DNA of 64,000 bases. Origin: Gongronella butleri. Taxonomy: Eukaryota > Mucoromycota > Mucoromycetes > Mucorales > Cunninghamellaceae. The notes under the pieces were generated by a model. That model was not told where the DNA came from. It was given only the letters and a program-made list of their open reading frames with translations, and did no database searches. Location of the stretch: the NCBI GenBank assembly GCA_025201375.1, contig JAIWZP010000005.1, positions 496,001 through 560,000 on the forward strand, read 5' to 3'. The translations under genes and the position numbers were made by a program. Shown piece by piece: positions 36,863 to 51,215 of this stretch (positions are counted from its first letter, which is position 1; each line of letters opens with the position of its first letter).

Positions 36863-37240
36863 AGTGGGGAACGAGAGACTGAGAGAAAAAGGGGACGTGG
36901 AGAACAAGAACAAAAGATCAAACGAAAGAAAAAGGGGGCAAGAAAAAAGTTGAAACAAAGAAAAAGGGAAAGCAAAAAAAAAAAAAAAGGGGCAGAGGCG
37001 GCGCCCGCGTCTTTTCATTTCTTTTCAAGCGCTTTGAAACCCCGATTTCGAGGCACACCACTCAATGCACGCCACTGATCATCTCGCACAGTAATCCGAT
37101 GAATGGCAACGCATCCATCTACTTTATGTTGCTTTGTCTATGTGTCAAAAAAGGGAATGATGGGCATGGATAGGGCAAAAATGAGGAAAACAGAGGGGTG
37201 TGAATCATAAAAATTGAAAAAAGAAGAAAAAGACGCGTTT
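36863..37240. other. Intergenic, LIC upstream region
   Basis: 378 bases between the LIC start and the LETM1 stop. Purine-rich on the plus strand near 36880-36990 (C/T-rich in LIC sense direction). No gene recognised. Confidence 0.55.
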
Positions 37241-39505
<2,265 letters not shown>

Positions 39506-39840
39506 GGCAAAAAAAAAAGTGAGAAAAAAAATAAGAGAGAGAGGAGAATGAACGAAAAAAAAAAAAGAAGAGGGAGCCGTTGGCCCGCTGGGTCTAAAAA
39601 TCCGGGTGCGCATTGTGTCAGCGCTTTTTTTTTTGACTCAATTTTTCTCTCGCAGGCCTGTTTCCCCCCCCCGGCAAAATATATCGATCGCCGGACAATA
39701 AAAATAAGACTTGTTGGTGCTTGTCCTTTTTTTTCCTCGCCCCCCTTGCAATTGCCCTCTTTTTTTTTTAGCGTGAACACGTGATTTTAATGCCAAATGG
39801 CCCCTATTGTGACGAGAGTCGAGGGTCGAGATTCACCTAC

Positions 39841-39875
<35 letters not shown>

Positions 39876-40424
39876 AAAGTAAAAAACGCGTTGCTTTGGG
39901 CACGGATCACGTGCAAAGATGGCATTTCAATATGCAAAGAACACAAGGAACGCCCATTTGGTGGTACGATAGTGCTTCAAAGAGGAAAAAAGGATAACCC
40001 TCGAATCGCGCCTCAGTGGCTCGCCAGTAGATTGGCTAGAAACCAAAGGTTGCGGGGGGAGGGAGGACAATAAATTCGAATGGTGCCCTGAAAGAGATAA
40101 AAAAAGAAAACGCGCGCGCTGGTGCGCCCAAACCTTAAATTGCAGGTGTGGTAACACAAGCCATTTCTCTCTTTCATTTTAGAGCCATCTTCCTCGCCTT
40201 TTGATTGTTCTTTTGATCATCGCTTCCTTTTCCTTCTTCTTTTCGTTCGTTTTCACTCTTTTCTTGCCTTTTCACCTCCCCCTCCCCTCCTTTTCCTGCG
40301 CTCTTTTTACTCTTTTCGTGCCATTGACACGCGTGTTCTTGCTCTTCCAATCGACGCCTCGCCTCTTCAATCGCATCTTTTTCATTGCACATCATCCTTT
40401 TGACGGCCCCATCTTTCCTCGGCC
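39506..40424. other. Divergent upstream region, LETM1 / UPF0658
   Basis: 919 bases. A run of 30 A occupies 39842-39871. The last 250 bases before the UPF0658 ATG are strongly C/T-rich, as in many fungal core promoters. No gene recognised. Confidence 0.55.
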
Positions 40425-41910
40425 ATGGTTACAGTATCAAAAATCGTATGTTCTTGCTTTGGCCAAGATTTGCTCAGCTTTTTTCGTTGCCAATGGTCTT
40501 TTTTGTTACCGAGAATAGACGCTCAACTTTTTTTTTTTTTTTGGGTAGATTGCACGAGTGACAGAGACACGCTGGTCAAAGCTGTATGTCAGCGTGGCCA
40601 TGGCGCAATGTGTGTGTGTGGTCATTCTGCAATCGCTGATTTGCTACATGAATGACAGCGAATATAAACTGCTGCCCGCGCCGCCCAACGAAGGCGTCCT
40701 GAGCCCCACCATTCCAGAGACAGAGATCCCACAGTTGGCTGCAGACCGCCTCGACCGCATCAAATGGGAGAATATCTGCTTCATCGGCTTCCAAGTGTGG
40801 TTCGCGCTCATGACAGTCGATGCGGTGCGTGAAAATTAAGCTCCATTTTGAAATTAAATCTTGGGAAAACCCAGCCAAGCTCACATTTTTTTTTTTGTAC
40901 CAGACCGTGTACCAAAACACGGCCGAGATCCTTGCGCTTGCCAACATCAACATTATTTGTGCCATCCTCGGTGCCCTGGAGGTCGTGGATGGCAACATTT
41001 GGATCAGCAAGCTCGCCGATACCCATTACGAGCTCGATTTCCTCTATACGGCTAGCAAACTCGAAATCTGCCTGTCCGTCGTCATCCTCATCTTTGCTTG
41101 TGCTCTCGCCTACCTCAGCTACCAAATGTCACGCCAATTCGGATGGAACATTTATAAAAAGATTGGCGCAGATATCAAAATCCAGAGTAAGCACCCCTTT
41201 TTCGCCAGAAAATGTTCTCGCGATGCGTTTCCCTCCACCATTTGAGGCTCACCGGCCCCTTTTTTTCTGCATCCAGAAATGTATCGCATCTTTCAATTCT
41301 TTGTGCTTGCACTCAAGATTGATATCTTCACGCAATTCCTCGTTTCTGTATTTTACTTGATACAATACGCAATCAAGCTTGGCATCCAGTGGGAAACTGG
41401 CATCCAGCTGGCCATCACGCTGCTGATGTTGCCCATGTTCTATTTTGCACGCACCGCGGTAAGTAAAATTGAAGCGAAAATCGATCACACATGGCAATTG
41501 ACACTTTTTTTTCCTACGTCTCTTCAGGGCAGCTCAGAATGCCATGGGCGCATGATTCTTTTTATCACTTTTGAGGCCATTGTCATGGTGCACTATGTGC
41601 TGATCCTGCTGCAGACTGTGGATCCCACCGACAGCTGGTACGTGTGGATTTGTCTCGGTAAGTCGCTTTTATCTTTACATTTTTTGCTGTTTGGCATGTG
41701 ATTTGACGACCGAATCGGTGGCCCCTCTCTTTAGTGTGCGTTGGAATGGCCATTGACGTGGGCACAATCATCCTTGGCTGCCTGTGCATGAGAAATTTCG
41801 ACCGCGGACTCAAACCTTATGTGCAACGTGGTGCGACCGACAAAAGCAAGCACGAACTTACGCTGCAAAAGTCCCAGTCAAGACTGTCTTGGCGAATAGA
41901 CGATGAATGA
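40425..41910 (+). CDS. UPF0658 family Golgi membrane protein
   Basis: Multi-pass membrane protein of unknown function; fission-yeast members locate to the Golgi. Exons: 40425-40445, 40549-40824, 40904-41186, 41277-41458, 41528-41657, 41735-41910; 355 residues. Six to seven hydrophobic segments. Conserved family features seen: TETRWSKLYV at the first membrane entry, FGWNIYKKIGADIKIQ followed by MYRIFQFFVLALKIDIFTQF (shown in part), and a Cys-rich last helix. The first coding exon is only 21 nt, ending at a GTATGT donor; the ATG at 40425 is the only start that joins in frame. The C-terminal tail (about 35 aa) is basic and Ser-rich. Confidence 0.8.
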
Positions 41911-42369
41911 ACCCACGACGCATCGCAAAACGTGGGCGATCAACGCGCTCTAACCCCTTTCTCCTTCATCTTATATCATTGACCACTGTATAGCTATTTT
42001 TTTCTCGTTTCCTTTGTATTCCCCCCTTTCGTTTCTTTGCTCAAAATAAATAAAAATCCAATTGTGTACCCTTCTCGCTAAATTAAAATTGTAACCTTGC
42101 CAAAAGGAGCGAGTGATTGCCAAGGCAGAAAAAAAGGACGCGTCCGCGCATAATTATTGCTTGTGTTAGGCATCTTTCCACTTGCTGGAAATGGTGTCAA
42201 CGCTCTGGCACTCACTGTCTATAGCAACTCATTCAACTATGATCTATTCAGGGCAAAAACAAAAAAAAGTTTCAGAACTTCTGCCGTGCAAGTTTATCGC
42301 GCTAGATCTCGATCATCAAAATGACATGTGGATTGAATACCATTGCTCCTGATTATTATGATAGAAATG
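41911..42369. other. 3' flank of UPF0658 gene
   Basis: Contains AATAAA at 42045-42050, a likely polyadenylation signal, then unremarkable DNA up to repeat family B. Confidence 0.5.
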
Positions 42370-42900
42370 ACTGCTTGATCTGCTGACAAAGTCTGGAAAA
42401 TGCGCTCTTTGGTGTTTAAAATGTAAATTTGTACGTTTTTGTTCCGTGTAGCGTGATACTCTAGGCGTCGAAATGATAGCGCGCATCTGTTTCTGTCTAC
42501 TAAGATCGAAACATGGACAAATCAAAGGCTTTATTATTTGTGTGCAAAAATTCAAAACGGATGAAAATTGTGTTTTTGTGCATTTTACGAGCACTTGCTG
42601 AGAAACTGGCTGGTTTTTTTTTACGGTTGTGGAAGCTCATATTTGTGAATATGAACAGGCAGACAGAGCCTTACAGTAACATGTCTACCAAACCAATATC
42701 AAAAATTTGCGTTTTCTGAGTCATTGCACACCCAACTCACCGAGATATTAGCGCGATGTCTTCAAAACACAAGCGTTTTCACCGTCTTTGATCACATATT
42801 CATTTGTGGTGACTCGTGCGTGGATACATTGGGCCGTTGTCGCGTACGGTACCAGAATGGAAAAGACCTTACCCCCTTTTTGCAGGGTGCGTTCTCCGGA
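42370..42900 (+). repeat. Dispersed repeat family B, longest copy
   Basis: Aligns piecewise with 11570-11720, 12465-12640, 30590-30960, 31515-31800 and 62500-62640. Its left part has ACAAAGTCTG(G/A)AAAA and GTACGTTTTT; its right part has CTTCAAAACACAAGCG and ACCCCCTTTTTGC. It is the most complete copy in the window. Confidence 0.75.
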
Positions 42901-43600
42901 TCTTGTTCATCAGGTTTTATATCTGAGCTAGAGGATGCTGAACACAAAAAGCCGATGATGCTTAACTTTTACAGAGATCGGATCATTCAGCCCTGAGAAA
43001 ATGCATTTTGCATGAATTAGAGCCAAATCGACCCCGTGAAGGCTAACTCGCCGAGAACTCGACACTATGTCACCAAACAACAAGCGCTTTTACCGTGTTT
43101 GGCCGCTGATTCATTTGAGGTGGCTCTCGCGTCGGGGCGCTCAACCGTTGTCGTGGTACGAGACCCAATGATGGCGATTTTACCTCCTTTACGCCTATGA
43201 AACTGTCGCTTTCTCAGAACTTGTTTATTTGGTCCCGGGCCAGATAATGGTAGACCCAATTCCTCAACAGTGTTAATTTTGTTCGCGAATCGGATTACTC
43301 AGTCTCGAGAAATTTCGAGATTCGTGTTTGCTAGTGAAAACCCAGCGCCAAACAATAATTTACGCGTTCCTCCCGATGAACCTGACCGGATGGCTCCAAA
43401 TTTAGATCACTGGATACTCGACCCAAAACTTCGATGATTCCAAGTTTTTACAGAGATCAGATCTCTCGGTCCTGAGAAAATGCATTTTTCATAAATTCAC
43501 GGCCAAAACATGATCAAAACGCGACCCCTCAAGGCTAACTCGCCGAAAACTCGACGCGATGTGTCAGGGATCATGCCCGATACAAAAGGGACGGAAGAAC
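42901..43600 (+). repeat. Diverged tandem units within repeat family B
   Basis: The segment 42972-43080 (ACAGAGATCGGATC ... GGCTAACTCGCCGAGAACTC) recurs at 43451-43567 (ACAGAGATCAGATC ... GGCTAACTCGCCGAAAACTC), a period of about 480 bases. A further weaker unit at 43040-43200 resembles 42735-42880. No conserved reading frame. Confidence 0.7.
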
Positions 43601-44000
43601 CGACGTGGGCACTAAAAATTGGGGCACTGTTCGGCAAGCTCAGCAAACTCTGACACTGTACCGCCGTCGGCCCGCTCCAGCTTCCACTTGAATTTGCGCA
43701 CCTGCTTTGTGCGCGTTTTTCAGTGCGAAAAAGGCATGAGAACAGCCGAGCGCGCTAAAAAAAAATCCACATTTTTTGGGATCACGTCAGTGTAATTGCA
43801 TTTTTAATGATTTTTTTTATTTACTTGAACTAAAACATGAAATGAGAGAGGGGTGGTTGAGGGAGATGGAAGTGACCAATGTGTGCTTACTGTATTTGTC
43901 AGGGAATGATGTAATAGCTATGTGAATAATTTTTCTATGGCACAATTTTTTAAAGATCTATAATAAAATTACGCGCGACGCCAAAGAGTGGACGGCACTT
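43601..44000. other. Intergenic, nothing recognised
   Basis: 400 bases between repeat family B and the 3' end of the Mdj1 gene. An AATAAAAT-like stretch near 43961, read on the plus strand, has no gene to serve. Confidence 0.5.
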
Positions 44001-46035
44001 TCACTCGTCCTTTTTCTTCTCGTCATCCTTGCAGACTTTGCCCTTGAGCTTGCCAAATGCGCTCTTGAAAAAGCCGTCCGACTTGCCGTCATCGGCATGA
44101 TCGTTTTTCGACGCGTCCTTGGGCTCCTCGGACGCATTGGTGGTAGCAGACGACGAGGATGCGTCATTTGCGCTGCCCTGGGTGGCATTGGGCGTGTCGT
44201 TGTCAGACGTTGGGCCAGATGGCGGTGGTGGCGTCGTGTTTTGCGCAGGCGCTGCCGCCGCGCGGTAGTCGTCATCCACAAGGCTCGCGTACTGCTCAAT
44301 CAAATCACGCGCCTCGCCCTTGACATTTCTATCCAAGAAAGAAAAAGAAGGGGTAAGCAAGGAACCTGGCGTGTTTTTTTTTTTTGAATTTGAACGCGTA
44401 CCTGGGCAATTCAACCTGGAGGGTGACGATTTGATCGCCGTGCATGGAGCTGTGCAGGCGCTGGATGCCGCGGCCGCGCATGGCGATATTATCGCCGGGC
44501 TGCGAGCCTGAAGGGATGCGCAATTCGACGTCGCCGTCGACGGTGGGGATGCGAATCTTGCCGCCAAGAATGGCCTTGTAGAACGGGATCTTGGTATCCA
44601 GCAGGATGTCATAGTTGCGGCGGCGGAACACCTTGGATGGCAAAATCTACGAGGAAAAAAAAAGAAACAGAATAAAAAATTGAGAATTCCCTCCACTTTT
44701 CAAAAAAAAAAAAAAAAAAAAAAAAAAAGCGCGCTTTACGTTCAAAGAGACAAATAGATCGCCGTTTGGCCCTGTGCCCTTGACGGGCGCATCGCCCTCG
44801 CCAGGGACGCGGATGCGTGACTGAGCGTCGACGCCTGGCGGGATCTTGACATTGACGGATGTGCGTTCGCGGACTTTGCCGACGCCACCGCATGGCGCGC
44901 AGCCGGCGCCGGCGGGGATGGACGACCCCGCGCCACCGCACGCTTGACACGTCGTCTGCATGTGGAATCCGCCCATTGCAATTGTCTGCACGCCGCTGCC
45001 GTGACACACGCGGCATGTCTCCTTGCTCTTGCCACTCTTCAGCCCAGTACCAGAGCATGTATTGCAATTCGTCACGCGCATCACATCCACCAGCTTGGTC
45101 GTGCCCTTGACCGCCTCCATGAATGTCAATGTCACAGGTGCCTAAATAAATTCAAAAAAAAAAAAGTCAGCAAATTTGTGAAAATTTCATGCAAATGAGC
45201 GCCGCGACGCGTGTTTTTCTCTCTCTTCTCTCTCTTTCTCTTTTTTTTTTTTTCTCTTTGGGTGTACCTGAATGTCATCGCCCTGCATGGACTGGAAGGG
45301 GTCGCCACGAGGTCCACCGGCGCCACCACCAAAGCCTGCAGCACCCGAGAAGCCGCCGCCAAAGAATTGCGAAAAGATGTCATTGGGATCAAAGCCGCCA
45401 GGGAAACCCTGGCCACCCGCGCCGCCGTAGCCACCGGGGCCGGCACCGCCCTCGAACGCGTGGCCAAATTGGTCGTATTGCTGGCGCTTCTCATCATCCG
45501 ACAGGATCTCGTACGCCTCTTGGATCTGCATGAACTTTTCACGCGCGTCCTTGTCCTTGTTCGTGTCGGGGTGGTATTGCTTTGCAAGCTGTAAAAGAGA
45601 AAGAAAAGAAATCAGCCATGCCGTCGCCTTCCATGTTCATGTCCTATGATTTTACCGCGTAATACGCCTTTTTGATGTCGCCGCTGGAAGCCGCTTTTTT
45701 CACACCAAGCACCTCATATGGATCGCGTTTGGCTTGTGCCGGACCTGGTTCAATTCAATGAGATTCATGCGCAAATGAGCCCAATTTTGTGGCTCTTGCT
45801 TACCTGATGCATGGAAATGGCGCTAAAATGGACATGTCAATGGAAAAAAGCAATGAGTCTTAACGTCATTTTTGGCTCATTGCAACAAGCAACCCTACCT
45901 TTTGACGTTGGACAGACGGAATAGCGCCGAGACCGTAGACATTGTCTAATGAAAGAGGGCAAAAGCGTGAGGATCGTGTCGTTTTTTGTTAAATGGAAGC
46001 AGAAAATATTTACTTTTAGCGGCCGAGGCGGCCAT
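44001..46035 (-). CDS. mdj1: Mdj1-like mitochondrial DnaJ (Hsp40) chaperone
   Basis: Matrix co-chaperone of mitochondrial Hsp70. Exons: 46035-46014, 45945-45899, 45822-45804, 45744-45656, 45588-45268, 45141-44740, 44646-44402, 44328-44001; 490 residues. It has a presequence ending RQKRHFHAS, a J domain ([13 protein letters not shown] in QYHPDTNKD), a Gly/Phe-rich region ([13 protein letters not shown]), and four zinc-binding CxxCxGxG repeats ([32 protein letters not shown]). Two C-terminal substrate-binding domains follow ([36 protein letters not shown]). It ends in a Ser/Asn/Asp-rich tail. Three coding exons are tiny (22, 47 and 19 nt), all within the presequence region. The start is the ATG that joins these exons in frame. 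Confidence 0.92.
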
Positions 46036-46427
46036 GTTGGCGAGGGAAGGTTGGCACACGTGGAAACAAGGGTTAGCGGCGTGGCGGTGCACGCGCGCAG
46101 TGAGTCGCCACACGGATCGAGGCAAAGCCATGAGGAAAAAGGAAAGAGAGGGGGGAGAAACAGAGGGGAAACAAAAAGAAGAGACTAGAAATGCTTTGGT
46201 GCCTTGCGGACACCTTAAATTTTTTGACGTAAGCGGAGTCTCAATTGCCCTCGCTGGCCCTGGCAGTCTGCCCTGCGGGCACCATGATCACACATCCTCA
46301 TTGCATTGTCGATTTGTCGATTTGACCTTGTTCGTTCAACTTTTTAATTCTCCTTTCTACTGTAGCAAGCAAAAAACAAAAAAAAAAGTATGATAAAAAA
46401 AAAGTCAAAATGACAAGAGGAGGCCGT
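46036..46427. other. Mdj1 upstream region and ING 3' flank
   Basis: 392 bases. Purine-rich on the plus strand near 46130-46190. No gene recognised. Confidence 0.5.
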
Positions 46428-48074
46428 CTATCTGGCGCCGTATTGCTTCATCCGTAGCGTCGATGACCCTTGCTGGTCGTCAGCACAATCATCACAGAAC
46501 CATTTGCCATCGGGTGGCTCCGTCAGGCCCACACATGAGTAATGGAACCATTCTTTCTCGCACTGCATCGAAAAAAAACAGAAAACAAGAAAATATCAGC
46601 CATTGGTCGATGAAATGCGTACCATTTTTGATTTTTCCACTTGCATTGTCGCCATCACAGGCCACCATGTCGCCATACGAGACCTGGTTGCAGTAGCAAT
46701 ACCGAGGCTCGTTGGGATCAATGTCGTGGACAAGCATTGGGGTGCCATTGGGCGCCGGGGCCGGTGTGGGCCGCATGGACGGATGTGCTCTGTGGTGAAA
46801 TGGATGAAATTGAGCAATTTGCCTTCGATTGTCTTGATGAATTTACCTTTTCCGTGAGACACTCTGTCCGCCGTGCACCAGTGATTTTCGTCGCGACCCT
46901 ATTTGCCCATGACAAAAAAAAATTGAGCACCAATTTCTTATTTTTCTCTCCTTTTTTTTTTTATACCATCTCGTGTCCATGGGTCCCAGGGAGCCTTGCG
47001 GCGCGCGATGGACGATGAAGATGATGAGCGATAGGCCATTGAGGAGGAGGAGGAGGTGGAGGTGGTGGAAAGATGATTGCGAGAGGTGGATAAGGCGGCG
47101 GACGCGTGTCGCGCTGAGAAATTGCCGGATGAGGAGGAGGATGCGCGTGGGATTGGTGGATTCGTGTGATCGGAGGCTGGCACGAGCTGATTCTGAGCCA
47201 TTTGCTTGTCCAGGCGCTCGATGTGGCGCGACACGAGGTCGTACATCCTCAGCGCAAGGTCGATTTTTTGATCCTGCTTTTGCACCGCTGCCTTGTAGTC
47301 TGCATCAATCTGCCGCCGCGACGCCGCAGGATCCCTGGAAACAGAACTCGGATTTGCACTATTTGGCCCATTGGTCACATTTGCTGTGCCATTGGCACTA
47401 TTTCTCGAATCATTGGTAGGACCATGCACCGTGTTGGAGCCATTGGACGTGCCATTGGACGTGCCATTGGATGTATTAATGGATATGCCATTGGATGTAC
47501 CAATGGGTGTGCCATTAGTGCCATTGGAGACATTGGAAGTGCCAGGGCCATTTGCCGGCGGATGCGGCGTCGGTGTCGCGGGCGATTTCGCGCTCTCGTC
47601 ATTCAGGGCAGGTGTGGCAGACGTAGATGAGGAATTGTTGCTCACGGGCGCCGCTGACGATGCCGCGGATACAGGTGCCATTGTAGCCACGCGCATCATC
47701 TTGAGATACGCACGCTTTTGCTTCGTGTACCCATCGCGATAGCCTTGCAAAACCCAAAAAAAAAAAAAAAATGAATCAACGGCCACAAAAAGAAAAAAAA
47801 GCGCATGACAAGACACAAAGCTCCGCCGGCGCGCGTTTCCCGCCCTGTTGTGCGCGGCTCACACGGTAGCGCTGCCTTACGTTGGAACTCCTCGTCCATG
47901 CTACGCATTTCATGCATGTTCTGGTCAATTTCCGACGGCAAATTGGCCAGACCTGGCAGAGATAAAAAAAAAAAGAACAAAAGGTAAGCCACGGCAAGCA
48001 TATTTATAAAACACGGACTGATCGTGCGTACTTTCAATATAGTCTTCAAACAAGTCGGCAACAGAGAGACTCAT
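46428..48074 (-). CDS. ING-family PHD-finger protein
   Basis: Probable chromatin reader subunit of a histone acetyltransferase or deacetylase complex. Exons: 48074-48032, 47952-47881, 47743-46967, 46898-46847, 46789-46645, 46562-46428; 407 residues. The N-terminal ING helix begins at residue 1 and includes LANLPSEIDQNMHEMRSMDEEFQ. The long middle region is disordered and rich in Ser/Asn/Thr/Gly. The C-terminal PHD finger has the ING-type order YCYCNQVSYGDMVACDGDNC, EWFHYSCVGL and GKWFCDDC (zinc ligands C4HC3), which in this family binds H3K4me3. The finger is split by intron 46563-46644, which must use a GC donor (GCAAGT) to give ...GDN|CEKEW. ING1/2/3 versus Yng1/2 subtype is not decidable. 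Confidence 0.9.
47395..47545 (+). repeat. Degenerate 12-bp tandem repeat inside the ING gene
   Basis: Repeated GCCATTGGACGT units (with variants) on the plus strand encode Asn-Gly-Thr-Ser repeats in the disordered middle of the ING protein. The frame is kept because the unit is a multiple of three. Confidence 0.8.
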
Positions 48075-48325
48075 TTCAAGCAAAAGATAAAGTGACGTGG
48101 AAGAAAGAGAGAGAGAGAGAGTAAAAGAATGAGAAAAAGAGAAGAAAAGAGGGGGAATAAAGTGAAAAGGATATAGGGAGGACGCACGTCGGCTTGGTAT
48201 GAAACAAAGAACAAGAAAGAGAACGAAAAAAAAAAAAGAAGCGCTCGCCTCCTTTTTTAATGTCCGGCAATAGGCGTAAAAGGAAAATCATGCAATTTTG
48301 CTTTTGTTTTATTTTATTTTTTTTC

Positions 48326-50621
48326 TTAGCGCGAGCGCTGGGCGTCGATCTTGTCGCGGCACCGCGGGCCGATGTACTTGGCAATGAGCACATTGCCAAA
48401 TGCCACCAGCAGGCCACCGCCGCAAATCGAAAACAAGATCCCGTCGCCCAGGTCCGACTGCAGCGTCGGCGCCCAAAGCGTGAAAATGCCCGCCAAACCG
48501 TACCGCGCCAGATTATTGCACGCTGAAATGAAGAGAAAAAGGAGCGTGTGAGCACCGCAAAAGTCCCCAAGGAGCCATTCATTGACTGAAATTGGTCAAA
48601 TTTGGCTTTTTTCGATTTTTTTTTCGATTTTTGAAAGTACCTGTGACGGCTGCGCTGCGATTGCGGTGGCAATCGACATAGTACGTGGACAAGTAATTGT
48701 ACGGTGTCATCAGGAATGCACCCACTAGTGTTGTGAAATGGCAAAAAGAAAAAGAAGAACAAAAAACGCGTCAGTATGCATGCAATTGTCGCGAAAAAAA
48801 CCAATGGATGTGTCTTACAGAAAAAGAGAATCACCAGACCAACAGCATAATGCACATGTTCCTGGATGCACCAGCCGTACGCGATGAACGCGCAACATTG
48901 CAGCACAATGCTGGAATAAAACACAATGCCGCCAAGACGCAGCTCAGGCACCGCAGCTTCGCCATGCTTGGCAACCTGCTTGTTGTACTGGCGATCCGCA
49001 AAGTGTCCGCCAACCATCGCGCCAACAACAGTGCCAAACGCCATGCTAAAAACAAAAAAAATGGAGAAAACACAAAAAAAGACGCGTCAGACGCGTCGAC
49101 AATTGAGCACATTGGACGCCAATGGACTTACGGCAGGTAGCAAAGACCCACGACACCTGGGCTAAGATCGTATTGCTGCGTGTACGTGCGCGTGAACAGC
49201 GTGTTGATGGTGAAAAACACCATGTACCTGCAATGCAGCCAAAAAAAAAAAAAAGAGTCGCGTCAGCGTGTTTTGATGCCCATTTTTTTGGGTGGATGGG
49301 GTCTTACAGCAAACCGTGGAAGCTGATGCACAGTGCAATGTTTGGGTATCGGAAGAGCGCAAGGGCAGAGAATGGGTTTGCCCATTTATGGGGCTTGGCT
49401 TGCTGCTTGCTGTCCATCTCAGGCGTTCGGCTGCTGGTTTCAGGCAGGAAAAGCAACATGGCACACCACACCACGATGTTCGCGGCCGTGATGAACCAAA
49501 AGTTACTGCGCCACCCAAATGCCTGTGCAAGGTATCCACCAACAACAGGGCTAATGTGAAAAAAAAAATCACGAAAATGAGCAAATGGACGCGACAAGCC
49601 TCGTTGACTTTATAATATGTTACCCAATGGCGGGGCCCAGCAGAGGTGCGGCAGTGTACCTAAAGGAAGATATCGAGAACAAAAGAAAAAAAGACCCGTC
49701 AATATCTGTATTTTATGGGATTTCATTGTTTCTGGCCACTTTTTTTTTTTTTTTACCAAGCCATTGCGCGGCCGCGCTCGGACGCGTCAAAGATGTCTGC
49801 GAGCGTGCTTGCGCCCTGGCTCATCACGCTGCTCGAGCCAATGGCCGCAATGATGCGGAATGCCATGAACATCGCCATATTCACCGCCACTGCGCATCCG
49901 AGGTTACCAATGATGGCAATGAAGAACGAGACAAGGTACACCTTGCGTCGACCAACGACATCGCCTAAAGACGCCCAGAAAATTGGCTGCGCAAATAGAA
50001 TTTATGACGGAAAAAAGGCAAAATACGTCAGCTGTATCCATTCTTCTATCTTGTGGTGCTTGGCCCGCCCCTCCAACGTCAACACTTTTCATTGGCATTG
50101 CGTTGCAAACGTTCAATTACGACGCGTTGCACGGTCATCACAAACAATTCGACGATAGACACGCCAATTGACTATGTTTTTGAGATCCAACCCTGTTGCA
50201 ATGTCGAGTGTCTGCGCAATTATCTCTTTACGACCACACGAACGGGCACAATCAAGAACAAGGAACACGCTGCAACGTGTACAACCGGCTGCTCGGGCTG
50301 TCAAGGCTTTTTTTTCGATCGCAATGGATATTTGAGGGCTTCCAAGTGCGAGCACCCGTCAATTCTTTCTTTTGCAAGCCGCGACGCGTTGATTGCCCCA
50401 ATGCAGCATGTGCCATGATCTCGAATGCGCCTCGCTCATAGGCGTTACATCAGCCTGTCACGCTCGCGAGAGACAAATGACACGAATCAAGCTCGTTTGG
50501 GCGAGAGTCACGCATGCCGTGCCCCCAATGCATGGTCCCACTGTGTCACCTTATCCCGTTCCTTCCCATTCACTTACAAAGATGGCCGTGGCAAAAGTAA
50601 AAACCGAGACTGCGCAAGCAC

Positions 50622-50661
<40 letters not shown>

Positions 50662-51215
50662 CGCGAGCGCGTATGAGATCACATGTCGCCGCGCCAACCT
50701 TGTTACAAAAAAGGGGTCTTACTTGTGGCATTCATCAAGATATCCGTGGCATTAAAATCGCTTTGGATGTAAAAAATGGCGGGATACTGACAAAATCATC
50801 AAAAAAAAGGCGCATGGCCGCGAACAAATGAGTCATCCACGCGTCAAAAAAAGGAACACATGGGCTTTTTTTTTTTACGTAGATGGTGGCGGACATGGGC
50901 GATCTACGGACGAACAAAACAAAAAAAGGGGGGTCAATGATGCAAAAACGGGCGAATCTGCACAATGACGCGCATGGATGCATGATTTCACGTAGAAATC
51001 TAGGGCAAGAAGCCGCGATTTCCTTACAGACTGGACCCGACAGCAACAATGAAGAGAATAATGCTCTTGACAGAATTCGAGTACGAGCTCGGGTCGCCCT
51101 GAATCAAGGGAATCGAGCCGAACCCCTGGTGGATGACGCACTGGCCACGTGACCATGCCTCTTTGACGGCCTTGGTTGAAGGCAGCCCCTTGTTCATTGT
51201 GACAAGAGCTGTCAT
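48326..51215 (-). CDS. Major facilitator superfamily transporter (DHA1-like)
   Basis: Proton-coupled multidrug or metabolite exporter of 12 membrane helices. Exons: 51215-51028, 50903-50879, 50786-50723, 50609-50578, 49986-49757, 49659-49624, 49550-49308, 49227-49132, 49045-48819, 48724-48641, 48522-48326; 473 residues. Family marks seen: SPMSATIYYP in helix 1, the loop 2-3 motif GDVVGRRKVY, SSSVMSQGASTLADIF (helix 4 region), [34 protein letters not shown] (shown in part; motif C of drug:H+ antiporters), and LPETSSRTP. Four exons are 25-64 nt. The intron 49987-50577 is 591 bp, far longer than any other here. Substrate cannot be told from sequence. Confidence 0.9.
50624..50660 (+). repeat. 37-nt A run in MFS intron
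   Basis: Uninterrupted A run within intron 50610-50722 of the MFS gene; in the sense direction it is a T run just before the TTGCGCAG acceptor. Confidence 0.9.
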
